In this document: positions 13,601 to 21,479 of the stretch, piece by piece
Layout of the letters: each line of letters starts with the position of its first letter
How positions within the stretch are numbered: the first letter of the stretch is position 1
Source: Stentor coeruleus
Lineage: Eukaryota; Ciliophora; Heterotrichea; Heterotrichida; Stentoridae
Direction of reading: 5' to 3'
Assembly (NCBI GenBank): GCA_001970955.1
Contig: MPUH01000208.1
Span: 18,139-82,138 of the forward strand
DNA length: 64,000 bases
The notes under the pieces: generated by a model
What the model was told of the DNA's origin: nothing
Seen by the model: the letters and a program-made list of their open reading frames with translations, nothing else
Database searches by the model: none
Made by a program: the position numbers and the translations under genes

Positions 13601-13704
13601 GCAGTTTTTATATCTTCAGGTAATTCGTTCTGATCCCACAGAATTTCAATCTCTCGAATCCTTGAATTTATGTGAGTAGGTGAAGAATTTTGGGTCTTTT
13701 TCAT
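10630..13704 (-). CDS. unrecognised 945-residue protein, two assembly duplications inside
   Basis: I do not recognise this protein. The frame runs 1024 residues as given, but two scaffold joins (N at 13497 and 10935) duplicate 45 and 34 codons; collapsing them gives about 945 residues. The N-terminal third looks helical. A basic, Ser/Lys-rich low-complexity middle follows (residues about 190-350). The C-terminal third is more ordered and conserved-looking, with segments such as EFLWLRDSQTKYITGLVILS and FHLSCIKAKEFAMFIKQIYE that are reminiscent of a GNAT acetyltransferase strand-helix pattern. That resemblance is weak and only a suggestion. It ends in TGA, which supports the standard genetic code. 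It is divergent from the cyclase gene at 14581. Confidence 0.75.
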   Translation of the reverse strand: MKKTQNSSPTHINSRIREIEILWDQNELPEDIKTAYRNAFTLLEPRKLKNFLVKEIDNLRNNKSLIITCXNELPEDIKTAYRNAFTLLEPRKLKNFLVKEIDNLRNNKSLIITCLTGILTREQTIDSIKSLDESLSSCKNWVFVSEIKQECAEILTAYQMITLDLIENLFEWKNSMLEDLCSDNISIEYNGMKYINKICSDMQFLASSELVRVFNFEEISDPFLIKASKVVEGKNNRFIIREGGDDFLAMQVSQFNRAQKLERLIGKENGTIVNKSYSREKKLNNRRMNNITVSQSRVKSDFKYIDRVLNTFEKKKVYSEEKDKDEIDKPKKRKEQKLTKFLPSSSSTNTPVSSYQEIRKPVSSFKKLEPLPAKIKPSRNISSRALLAPLELVKDTNISKENKLQTDISSNNYGRSVDSFINVEKTIYFDELCLQIYENFAKDSMTYNFLFTIINECLDDLLISQAKQFESNEKIIFIKQIKNHEIEKLLNFISEKLIEESLSYKFLENIFISALTESEQSKLLKMISDDSLLSPSDIQNLTNQNRLKQKSQGEIHLISRDNHRKINTNRLINKKVEKKPNISIDNYIKMNLDRKKKSKTKAKEYILKFDDENENDVERVLFIDPIMLDIKNTESGIRQYFDSLSPVFKAYLKLPEIIIQEALGFINPEFLWLRDSQTKYITGLVILSENMNIDKKICTIFHLSCIKAKEFAMFIKQIYEKLKNENFAAVEFPLVPIDFQDIIKSLPFNNIPDNNLKNSLKIANSFKLTFGSDIENNENPPGDGIIYGNWLFILQELNKNGVYFVDIAPNGRLQEDITEVYSIFRSISDFPFSNKFPHPLEYKFPVSIYIQNNQKYQHFRNVKTKHNSDMKIYFIPTNNTQISIFYIEFDNLYEKISSVILQCKIDLFAKVEMLLKETLQEMIXNLYEKISSVILQCKIDLFAKVEMLLKETLQEIITENLMVPCFNVEGVWNLKWILGLKCAEKGLVSSAVESWSILCDFNECTSTLVVDDCRKIGKEFIFGK
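10834..11036. repeat. scaffold-join duplication around N at 10935
   Basis: Bases 10834-10934 and 10936-11036 are two near-identical 101-bp copies around a single N. They differ by about four substitutions in the coding part, all synonymous (Val, Leu and Leu codons), plus a few differences at the outer edge. This fits two alleles whose contig ends were abutted, not merged. Confidence 0.9.
13363..13631. repeat. scaffold-join duplication around N at 13497
   Basis: Bases 13363-13496 and 13498-13631 are 134-bp copies around one N, with two substitutions (Cys TGC/TGT and Arg AGA/AGG, both synonymous). The copy adds 135 bases (45 codons) to the 945-residue gene without breaking its frame. Confidence 0.93.
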
Positions 13705-14580
13705 ATAATTTGTTTATTATTGACCCATAAGATTTGCATAGCTTAGTATATTAAACTTTCATGTTTTAGGTTATAAATTATCAAATGAATAAAAACAGTT
13801 TGAAATTAAAAACTGATATATTATTCTTAGTATGATGCAATATTCGCATAGTTTGCTGATACATAAAATGAAAAGATGAAAAAGTTGTTTAAAATATTAG
13901 AACTTCCTTTTTCTTTTGAATAGCTTTTATTAACAAATATCAATAAATAAGATTATTTATTGTGCGAATTAATATTTTTGATTTGAAAACAGAAAACCAA
14001 GCAAATTGTGCTAGTTTTTGAGTGTGATTAATTTCCTTAAAATTGAATGAAGAATATCAAATATCAAATATTGATGCTTTATGCTGACTAAAAGCTGACT
14101 AAAATTTTTAATTTTGTTATGGTATAAATATTGAAGCTAATGATTAAGCTTTAGTATTGTAATAATTGATATTTATGCTTTAGAATATTTTTATGATGGA
14201 AAATCAACAGCAGGCTATTATTTTCACTCAGCAATTCTAATCTTTTAAAAGATATACTACCGAAACAATATTGGGCGTATTTCTTGTTAATTAGAATCAT
14301 ATAGTTCTTAATAAACACGCAGATAAGGAAGTTCATAGAGATTTTTTTAATTTTTTATTAAAAAAAATCAATTCAAGTACAACTTAAGTGGTAGCAATTA
14401 AATCATCATTTAATTTGAGCTTATTCTTCAAGTTATAATAAAGAAATAATAAGTAAAAAAACTTACTATTTAAAGATTTTATAAATAAGTTTTAGTGTAA
14501 GTATGAGATTATTTAAATTATATAAATTAAAACATTTTAGTAATCAATTACTAGTCACCTAGCTTTGGTTATAAATAATA
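13705..14580. other. divergent intergenic region, no gene seen
   Basis: About 876 bp of AT-rich DNA between two divergent genes, presumably holding both promoters. A 61-codon minus-strand ORF near 14151-14336 is hydrophobic and AT-driven and was not accepted. No tRNA or snRNA signature was recognised. Confidence 0.6.
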
Positions 14581-17500
14581 ATGAAAATGGAAAGAATAGA
14601 AGGAGAAGTAACAGCAATGAGATATATCGAGCTTCAAGGTATGGGCCCTAATACAGACACCTTATACCCTGATAATTCAATAATATCATCAAGATATACC
14701 AAATGGAATTTCATTCCGAAAAACCTTTTACTCCAATTCACCAATCCAGCAAAGATTTGGTTTCTATTAATCTCAATTTTAGAACTAAGCATTCTTAACG
14801 AAGAAATCACAGTAGCAATTGGGACAATCCTACCCCTTTTATTTCTAGTATTAATTGAATTGGTAAGAGAAGGATATAATGACTACCTGCGTTATAAATC
14901 AGATTACGTTCTTAACTATACTGAATATCCAGTCTGGGATGGATCTAATTTCATCCTCAAATTCAGTAAAGATATTCTTGTTGGTGACATAATACTTATA
15001 TACAATAATGAAACCCCTCCAGCTGACATTATGATAATAGCATCTGGTAATGTAGATCATGAGGTTTATGTAGAAGCTTCAACATTTTTGGGGGAAAGTT
15101 CATTGAAAATTAAATATGCTATTAAAGAAATACAACTTATTTTTGACTCATTAGATATAGATGAAGCTGCTTTAAGATTAAAATGCCTTAATGAAGATTT
15201 ACATGTTTCATTACCAGATGCTGATTATAAGAGTTTTAAAGGAAAACTTAAGCTAAAGATATCCCCAAAAAGTACAAAAGTAAGTTTAGATAATGTTATT
15301 TATAGAGGAACAAAAATCACTAATACTCCATGGGTTTTTGGTGTTGCTTTATATACCGGGCATGAAAGTAAAACTTGGATTAATGTTAGCAAAAATAGAC
15401 CAAAGTATTCTAAGCTTATTATTACTATAGAAAGATGGATGATGTGCTTGTATTTAGTTATTATAGTTGTATGCGTTTTAAATACTTTAATATATTCACA
15501 AATTACTCATGACATGCCTTACAACTGGAGGGAAATTTTGGTTAGTAATATTATTTTATTCGCTCATATAATACCAATATCCCTAACATTTTCAATAGAA
15601 GTTATTAGGATTTCTATGGAAGCTATATTTAGACCTGGTACTTCAATTATTGTAAATAGAGCGAATCTATTTTCTAATCTTGGTATGGTTGAATATATTG
15701 TTGCAGATAAGACTGGGACTATTACTGAAAATAACCTTAGAATAATTTTCTGTGTAGTAGTTGATAAAGTATATTGGAATTATGAGAGTATTTTTAATAG
15801 TAAAGAGCAAGACCCAGAGAATACTATAAAAAAAATTTCTACTATGCATTATTCTGAGAAAAATGATGATATTACTTCGTTAAGTGACCTTACAGCAATC
15901 ATAATTAACAATCCAGACGAGCCGATTTTGTTAAATTACCTAATGTGTATGGCCATGTGTAATCTTGCATTCCCTGAAGAAAAAGATTATGTAGCTTTAA
16001 CTGTAGATGATAAAGAACTAGCAAGAACAGCAGCTAAACTAGGTGTTAAATTACTTTGTAGAGATCCCGAAGCATGCATGCTGAGTATTTTAGGTAAAGA
16101 AGTGCTTTTTGATGTTTTGGGTTTTCAGCAATTTTCTTCAGCGAAAAAAAAGTCTAGAATCGTAGTCCGAAATAGACTCACAGAGCAAATTTTCATGTAT
16201 GTAAAAGGGTCTCGCGAGTCCTTAATAGAACTTTATGAAGACGACCATACCGAAGATGAATACCTCGACAATTACCGCACAATCTACATGGGCTACAAAC
16301 CAATGACAGAACTTGAAGGTAAAACTTTCTTTCTTGAATACCTCACTGCAAAGCAATCCCCAGTAAATAAAGAAGGTCGTATTGAAACAGTATTTGAAAA
16401 AAATGAAAAAAATCTTATTTACCTCGGGGTAATAGGTCTCGAAGATTCAGTAAGCGAAGAAACCCAAAAAACAGTACGTCTATTGAAAAGTGCTGGAATA
16501 AAATTCTTATTACTAAGTGGTGACTCAGAAGATTCAACTTTAAGTGCAGGTTTAGCAGCAAACATGTATTTAGCCACAGATCCAATTCTCTCATTATGCC
16601 ACTTAACATCAGATCTAAACTTTTTAAATGTATGTCAAGATTATATCCAAAAAGGAATCTACGAGACTGAAGATGACTGTTTTAGTAATGCTTCCATACC
16701 TTTACAATCCCAAGAAGAAAAAGCTGAATTTCTTGAAAAAGGGCTTTCATTTGTCCAAAGGAATTCACTTAACCCTAGCCCAAGTGGTTATTTTCAAAAA
16801 ATCACTACTATGAAAAACACCCCAGATCCAACAAATCAATTCATAAGGTCAAAATCCCGATTAAAAAAAACTCGAAACGCAACAGTTAACCCGTTTATAT
16901 CAAAACTATCTTTTAGACCTCAAATAAAAACGAAACTTCATCGAACTTATATGCCTGACAAAATCAATTATGTGTTATCTATAGACAGTACAGGTTTAGA
17001 ATATGGTTGTTCTTCTAAACAGTTTAATAAATATTTTATATCCCTGATTTTTGCAGCAAAATTCGTCTGTTTTAATTCTCTGTACCCTGATAGTAAAAGA
17101 AAAGTTGTCCAGTTACTTAAAAATAATTTTAGTTTTAAACCTGTTGTCCTTTCAATTGGAGATGGGATAAGCGATATTGGTATGATACAAGAAGCAGATA
17201 TTGGTATTGGTATTAATGGTAAAGAAGGTTCAGATGCAGCTCTAAGTAGCGATATATCTATAAAACATTTTTCTCAACTGAAGAAACTATTGCTTATACA
17301 TGGACATAGTCAGTATATACAGCTTTCGAAAATGGTCTTGCTATCTTTTTATGGTATGACTTTATTAGAAGTTATTTTGTTTATTTATAACATTTTCGGA
17401 GGATTTACAGCTGTTTCGATTATCCCTAAAGAACTTGTTGTTATATATAGACTTATAGTCTCAACAATTCCTATTGCAGGAATGTGTATTTTAGATCGTG

Positions 17501-20500
17501 ATGCTACATCTACAGAAATAACCCCACAAGCTTTTAAAGTTGGGATTTTCAATACAATTTTAACTAAAAAAAACTTAGGAATTTTTGTTGTTGTAGGAAT
17601 AATCCAAGGCCTTGTGATATTTATTTTTACCTATTTAAATTTTGAAAGCGTATCCCCTAAAGGTTATCCAGAAAACATGTTAATTATTGGCACATCAATA
17701 ATGTTTATACTTACAAGTACAGTTTTATTATCAAGTTTAATTGAAACTTTTTCTATATCTTTTAAAACTTTGATTTTATATACAATTGTCTCAGTAATAC
17801 TTGTTATTATTTGTGTGCCGATATCTTTTACACCAACTTCATTGGAAAATTACTTACAAATGATGGAAGGGTATAACAATGTTTGGTTATGCATAATATT
17901 GACAACTTTAATAAATGTCCTTGTTTCTTATGTTTTTAAGTCTTTACGTTATGTTTTTTATCCTGGAATAATAGAATTAGTAAGAAAAACTTTACCTGAA
18001 GCAAGTTTGAATAGTAAAACTCGTCTTGAAAACTATAGAAAAAGTTTAAAACAAGTATTCAACTCTTCATCTATACTTAATAACAATATTATCAGAGATT
18101 CAGAAAAAATCAATATAAAACTGTTAAGATTCACATCGAAATTCAGAGAAAGATTATATCAAAACGATAAAATTGCTGAAAACATCAAAGCCCATAAGAC
18201 AATTTTAGTAATAGGAGGGCTTGGAACTTTAAGTTATACCATTTATTTTGTATCTACACAGTACAAAGATTTGTATTATATAGGATATTTGATATTCTAT
18301 TCAACAGTTTTAATGCTATCTTTTCTTTTATTGAAATTTCCAAAAGTCAAAGATTATGGGGATATTTTTTATTCAGTTATGATGATTACAACATATTTGT
18401 TTTTCTTTTTGGAACCATTGATATTTTACAAGCATAACACTTTGGATCTTTTTTGTTATATCCCTGTGTTGTATATGATAGGACTTAGTAATCACTGGTT
18501 AGAAATGTGCTTGAGTATTTCTGTGTGTAATTTGATGATAGTGGTTTCTATTGGATTTTATGCAACTGGTAAAAACTCATTTGAGCAAGGGGAGATTATT
18601 ATAAGTTATTTATTGATATATTTTTCTATATGCTTATTATCGTCTATAGCCAGTTATGGGATTGATCACTCTGAAAGACTTGAGTTTAATTTAGTCCAAA
18701 AAGTCCAAGTCGAGATTCAAAAGACAAAAAACGTCCTGAGCTATTTACTGCCAGCTTTTGTCCGTAAACGAGTTAAAAATGGAGTTAGATACATCGCAGA
18801 AAATCAAGGTATAGTATCAATAATATTCTGTGATATCTACAATTTCGAAGACCTTCTTTCTAACTATTCACCTCAAGAGCTCATAACTTTTCTTGACGAC
18901 CTCTTCGCTAAATTTGATCAAAAATGTTCTCTATCTGGCTGTACAAAAATCGAAACTGTTGGTAAAACATATATGGCCTGTGCAGGACTTAAAGACACAG
19001 AAAATGATTTAGATCAAAATTTCTCAAGTGTTTCTCATGCAAGAAGAACTGTTGAAATGGGTATTTCAATAATAAGCTTATGTGAAAATACTTATTTGAA
19101 AAATGGAGAAACTTTAAAAGTAAAAATTGGTATCAATACAGGACCTGTCATTGCTGGAGTTGTTGGATTTCATAAGCCACAGTTTTCTTTAGTAGGAGAT
19201 ACAGTAAATACCGCTAGTAGAATGGCTGCACTATGCCCTGGGCCTAATAAAATCCAGATTTCAAAAGAATCATATGATCACATGAGAGATTTTTCAGGGC
19301 TGAATTTCTTACAAAATACAGTTGTGGCAAAAGGTAAAGGTCTTATGAATACATATTTAGTATCAATATCAGTTAAAGATTTAAAAGTAGCGAATTTAAT
19401 TTCTAACAATACAGAAGTAAATCTTAAAAGAGATACAAAAAAAATGACAATGTGCAACTTTACGTCATCAGGTAAAGCGGATATGAAAAGACGATCAAGT
19501 GTATTAGAAAATTTAAATGAAGTTATAATTGATGAAGCTGGAGAATTTAAACGAAATGAGACCCAGCAATTAAGTGAAATAAAATTAATGAGTTTTAGTT
19601 GTAAAGAAGACCCTAAAGAGAAAGCATTTAGAATCGAATCTAGTCAAATGTCATTTACTTTATCAAAACTTGGCTTAAAACTCAGAATATCCCTTGATAT
19701 AATTTTTCTCATATTAGCAGTAATAGGTTCAAGCATATACGATCAAGTACAATATTATACATTACTTAAACTTATAATTGAACTTGTCGTTTTGCTTCTA
19801 CTTTTCACAAGATTCGACAAAGATTATTGTAAACTTAAATTTTCATGGGGTCTTGGATTAGTTTATCTTTTAGGAGGAATGCTTAGAATGATTGATTTCC
19901 AAAAAGATAAAGAAATTATTTTCAGTGATTATTTACTATATATTCTTCAAGCTTCTTTATGTAGTCAACTTTTATATAGCACATTATCTTGGTGTATAAC
20001 CTTAACAGCAATTGTACAGATAATAATAACACTAACGAAAAATCAAATGAATATCCAAAGTATCATAGCCAGTATGATTTTCTTAGTAACTTTACTTTTC
20101 ATATTGTACAATAGAGAAAAAAAACTTAGAGTTTTTTCCAGGGTTAAACACGCTGCTGAAAAAGAATTAAGTAACACTGAAGACCTTTTATCTAAAATGA
20201 TGCCAAAAAATGTACTAGAAAAACTTAAGGATCAAAACCATGTTACAGAATTTATACCAGGAGTTAGTATTTTATATGCTGATATAGCTGGTTTTACACA
20301 ATGGTCTTCTAATAAGTTACCAGAAGAAGTTGTTGAAATGCTTTCGAATTTATTTACAGAATTTGATCAGAAATGTGTGGAATATAATGTTTATAAAGTT
20401 CATACAATTGGTGATTGTTATGTTGCACTTGGGTATACTGGAACTAAAGATCGATCTGTTGCTGTTGAATGTTATAATTTAGCTAGATTTGCTTTACAGT

Positions 20501-20820
20501 TAGTGAGGACTATAAATGAGGTTAATGAAAGGCATGGAATTAATTTGGGAATGAGAATTGGAATACATACTGGAGATATTATTGGGGGAATTGCTGGGAC
20601 GAATATTGTTAGGTATGATATTTATGGAGCTGATGTACTTATGGCTAATAAGATGGAAAGTACTGGAATGCTTGGGAAGGTTCATATTAGTGAAACGACT
20701 ATGAGCATTTTGGTAAAGAATTATAAAGAAGAGTTTGAGTTTTATAAGACTGATACTGTTGAGGCCCCGATTAGTAAAGAAGACACAGTTACTTATTTTT
20801 TGGAGTCAGTTAAAATTTAA
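14581..20820 (+). CDS. P4-ATPase / guanylyl cyclase fusion
   Basis: Bifunctional membrane protein of 2079 residues, predicted to make cGMP. Residues about 1-1130 are a P4-type (flippase-like) ATPase: a GESSLK actuator motif, the DKTGT phosphorylation site at Asp376, GDGISD at 860-865 and ten predicted helices. Two six-helix plus class III cyclase modules follow. The first cyclase domain has metal Asp1418, but Lys1462 replaces the second metal Asp; it supplies Glu1458 (guanine-type), Ser1536, Asn1543 and Arg1547. The second domain has both metal aspartates (Asp1901, Asp1945) but has lost the Asn/Arg pair (Leu and Lys instead). So one active site is split across the pair, in the order reverse to mammalian adenylyl cyclase. 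This is the known architecture of Paramecium, Tetrahymena and Plasmodium guanylyl cyclases. ATPase activity is uncertain. Confidence 0.92.
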   Translation: MKMERIEGEVTAMRYIELQGMGPNTDTLYPDNSIISSRYTKWNFIPKNLLLQFTNPAKIWFLLISILELSILNEEITVAIGTILPLLFLVLIELVREGYNDYLRYKSDYVLNYTEYPVWDGSNFILKFSKDILVGDIILIYNNETPPADIMIIASGNVDHEVYVEASTFLGESSLKIKYAIKEIQLIFDSLDIDEAALRLKCLNEDLHVSLPDADYKSFKGKLKLKISPKSTKVSLDNVIYRGTKITNTPWVFGVALYTGHESKTWINVSKNRPKYSKLIITIERWMMCLYLVIIVVCVLNTLIYSQITHDMPYNWREILVSNIILFAHIIPISLTFSIEVIRISMEAIFRPGTSIIVNRANLFSNLGMVEYIVADKTGTITENNLRIIFCVVVDKVYWNYESIFNSKEQDPENTIKKISTMHYSEKNDDITSLSDLTAIIINNPDEPILLNYLMCMAMCNLAFPEEKDYVALTVDDKELARTAAKLGVKLLCRDPEACMLSILGKEVLFDVLGFQQFSSAKKKSRIVVRNRLTEQIFMYVKGSRESLIELYEDDHTEDEYLDNYRTIYMGYKPMTELEGKTFFLEYLTAKQSPVNKEGRIETVFEKNEKNLIYLGVIGLEDSVSEETQKTVRLLKSAGIKFLLLSGDSEDSTLSAGLAANMYLATDPILSLCHLTSDLNFLNVCQDYIQKGIYETEDDCFSNASIPLQSQEEKAEFLEKGLSFVQRNSLNPSPSGYFQKITTMKNTPDPTNQFIRSKSRLKKTRNATVNPFISKLSFRPQIKTKLHRTYMPDKINYVLSIDSTGLEYGCSSKQFNKYFISLIFAAKFVCFNSLYPDSKRKVVQLLKNNFSFKPVVLSIGDGISDIGMIQEADIGIGINGKEGSDAALSSDISIKHFSQLKKLLLIHGHSQYIQLSKMVLLSFYGMTLLEVILFIYNIFGGFTAVSIIPKELVVIYRLIVSTIPIAGMCILDRDATSTEITPQAFKVGIFNTILTKKNLGIFVVVGIIQGLVIFIFTYLNFESVSPKGYPENMLIIGTSIMFILTSTVLLSSLIETFSISFKTLILYTIVSVILVIICVPISFTPTSLENYLQMMEGYNNVWLCIILTTLINVLVSYVFKSLRYVFYPGIIELVRKTLPEASLNSKTRLENYRKSLKQVFNSSSILNNNIIRDSEKINIKLLRFTSKFRERLYQNDKIAENIKAHKTILVIGGLGTLSYTIYFVSTQYKDLYYIGYLIFYSTVLMLSFLLLKFPKVKDYGDIFYSVMMITTYLFFFLEPLIFYKHNTLDLFCYIPVLYMIGLSNHWLEMCLSISVCNLMIVVSIGFYATGKNSFEQGEIIISYLLIYFSICLLSSIASYGIDHSERLEFNLVQKVQVEIQKTKNVLSYLLPAFVRKRVKNGVRYIAENQGIVSIIFCDIYNFEDLLSNYSPQELITFLDDLFAKFDQKCSLSGCTKIETVGKTYMACAGLKDTENDLDQNFSSVSHARRTVEMGISIISLCENTYLKNGETLKVKIGINTGPVIAGVVGFHKPQFSLVGDTVNTASRMAALCPGPNKIQISKESYDHMRDFSGLNFLQNTVVAKGKGLMNTYLVSISVKDLKVANLISNNTEVNLKRDTKKMTMCNFTSSGKADMKRRSSVLENLNEVIIDEAGEFKRNETQQLSEIKLMSFSCKEDPKEKAFRIESSQMSFTLSKLGLKLRISLDIIFLILAVIGSSIYDQVQYYTLLKLIIELVVLLLLFTRFDKDYCKLKFSWGLGLVYLLGGMLRMIDFQKDKEIIFSDYLLYILQASLCSQLLYSTLSWCITLTAIVQIIITLTKNQMNIQSIIASMIFLVTLLFILYNREKKLRVFSRVKHAAEKELSNTEDLLSKMMPKNVLEKLKDQNHVTEFIPGVSILYADIAGFTQWSSNKLPEEVVEMLSNLFTEFDQKCVEYNVYKVHTIGDCYVALGYTGTKDRSVAVECYNLARFALQLVRTINEVNERHGINLGMRIGIHTGDIIGGIAGTNIVRYDIYGADVLMANKMESTGMLGKVHISETTMSILVKNYKEEFEFYKTDTVEAPISKEDTVTYFLESVKI

Positions 20821-21163
20821 CAGTAAGTTTAATGATTATGGAAATTTAGAATATAGGATTTGTGATTTAGGATAAAAAGAAAACTTATGTGGCTTTTTAG
20901 GTTTTTGTTATGAANAAAAAGAAAACTTATGTGGCTTTTTAGGTTTTTGTTATGAATAAAAGTTTATGGTAAAATAGATTTTATGTGGAAATTAAGTTTT
21001 GGGTTATGATAAAATGCTTATATGATTTTTTTATAAGCTTCAGCTAGATTTTTAAGACTTCTAGCATAAGCCCTTAGTCCTCTTATAATATGATTAAACT
21101 TGATTTTTTTATTAATGAAAATTTCAAATACTTCTTTAGCAAAAAAAAATTCACNATAAAAGT
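20821..21163. other. spacer with two assembly duplications
   Basis: The 3' flank of the cyclase gene. It is G/T-rich and contains two scaffold N characters (20915 and 21155) with duplicated flanks. After collapsing the duplicates only about 100 bases of unique sequence separate the cyclase stop from the end of the small minus-strand ORF. No other gene was seen. Confidence 0.6.
20874..20956. repeat. scaffold-join duplication around N at 20915
   Basis: Bases 20874-20914 and 20916-20956 are identical 41-mers around a single N. This is an unmerged contig overlap in noncoding sequence. Confidence 0.93.
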
Positions 21164-21354
21164 TTATGGTAAAATAGATTTTATGTGGAAATTAAGTTTT
21201 GGGTTATGATAAAATGCTTGTATGATTTTTTTATAAGCTTCAGCTAGATTTTTAAGACTTCTAGCATAAGCCCTTAGTCCTCTTATAATATGATTAAACT
21301 TTATTTTTTTATTAATGAAAATTTCAAATACTTCTTTAGCAAAAAAAAATTCAC
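20956..21354. repeat. scaffold-join duplication around N at 21155
   Basis: Bases 20956-21154 and 21156-21354 are 199-bp copies around a single N, with two substitutions. One substitution is silent in the small ORF. The other turns a Gln codon of the right-hand copy into TAA in the left-hand copy, so the two alleles predict different C-termini. Confidence 0.93.
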
Positions 21355-21424
21355 CATTAAGCCTAAGATCTTCAGAAAAATACCTTCTATTTGATTTAAC
21401 TCTGATTACTATTTGCATATACAC
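21164..21424 (-). CDS. small basic protein of 86 residues, unrecognised
   Basis: A Lys/Arg- and Phe-rich 86-residue ORF with a plausible helical C-terminal half (the segment IIRGLRAYARSLKNLAEAYK). I do not recognise a family. It sits 55 bp beyond the stop of the adenylyl cyclase gene on the same strand. A start at Met1 or Met3 is equally possible. The left-hand copy of the duplicated assembly block carries a premature TAA 15 codons before the stop, so one allele would make 71 residues. The amino-acid composition looks more protein-like than the surrounding AT-rich shadow ORFs, but coding status is unproven; it could also be transcribed 3' sequence of its neighbour. Confidence 0.4.
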   Translation of the reverse strand: MYMQIVIRVKSNRRYFSEDLRLNGEFFFAKEVFEIFINKKIKFNHIIRGLRAYARSLKNLAEAYKKIIQAFYHNPKLNFHIKSILP

Positions 21425-21479
21425 ACCAAAAGAAAATGTTAAAAATCCAAATTCAGCATTATAATTTTTATATTAAAAT

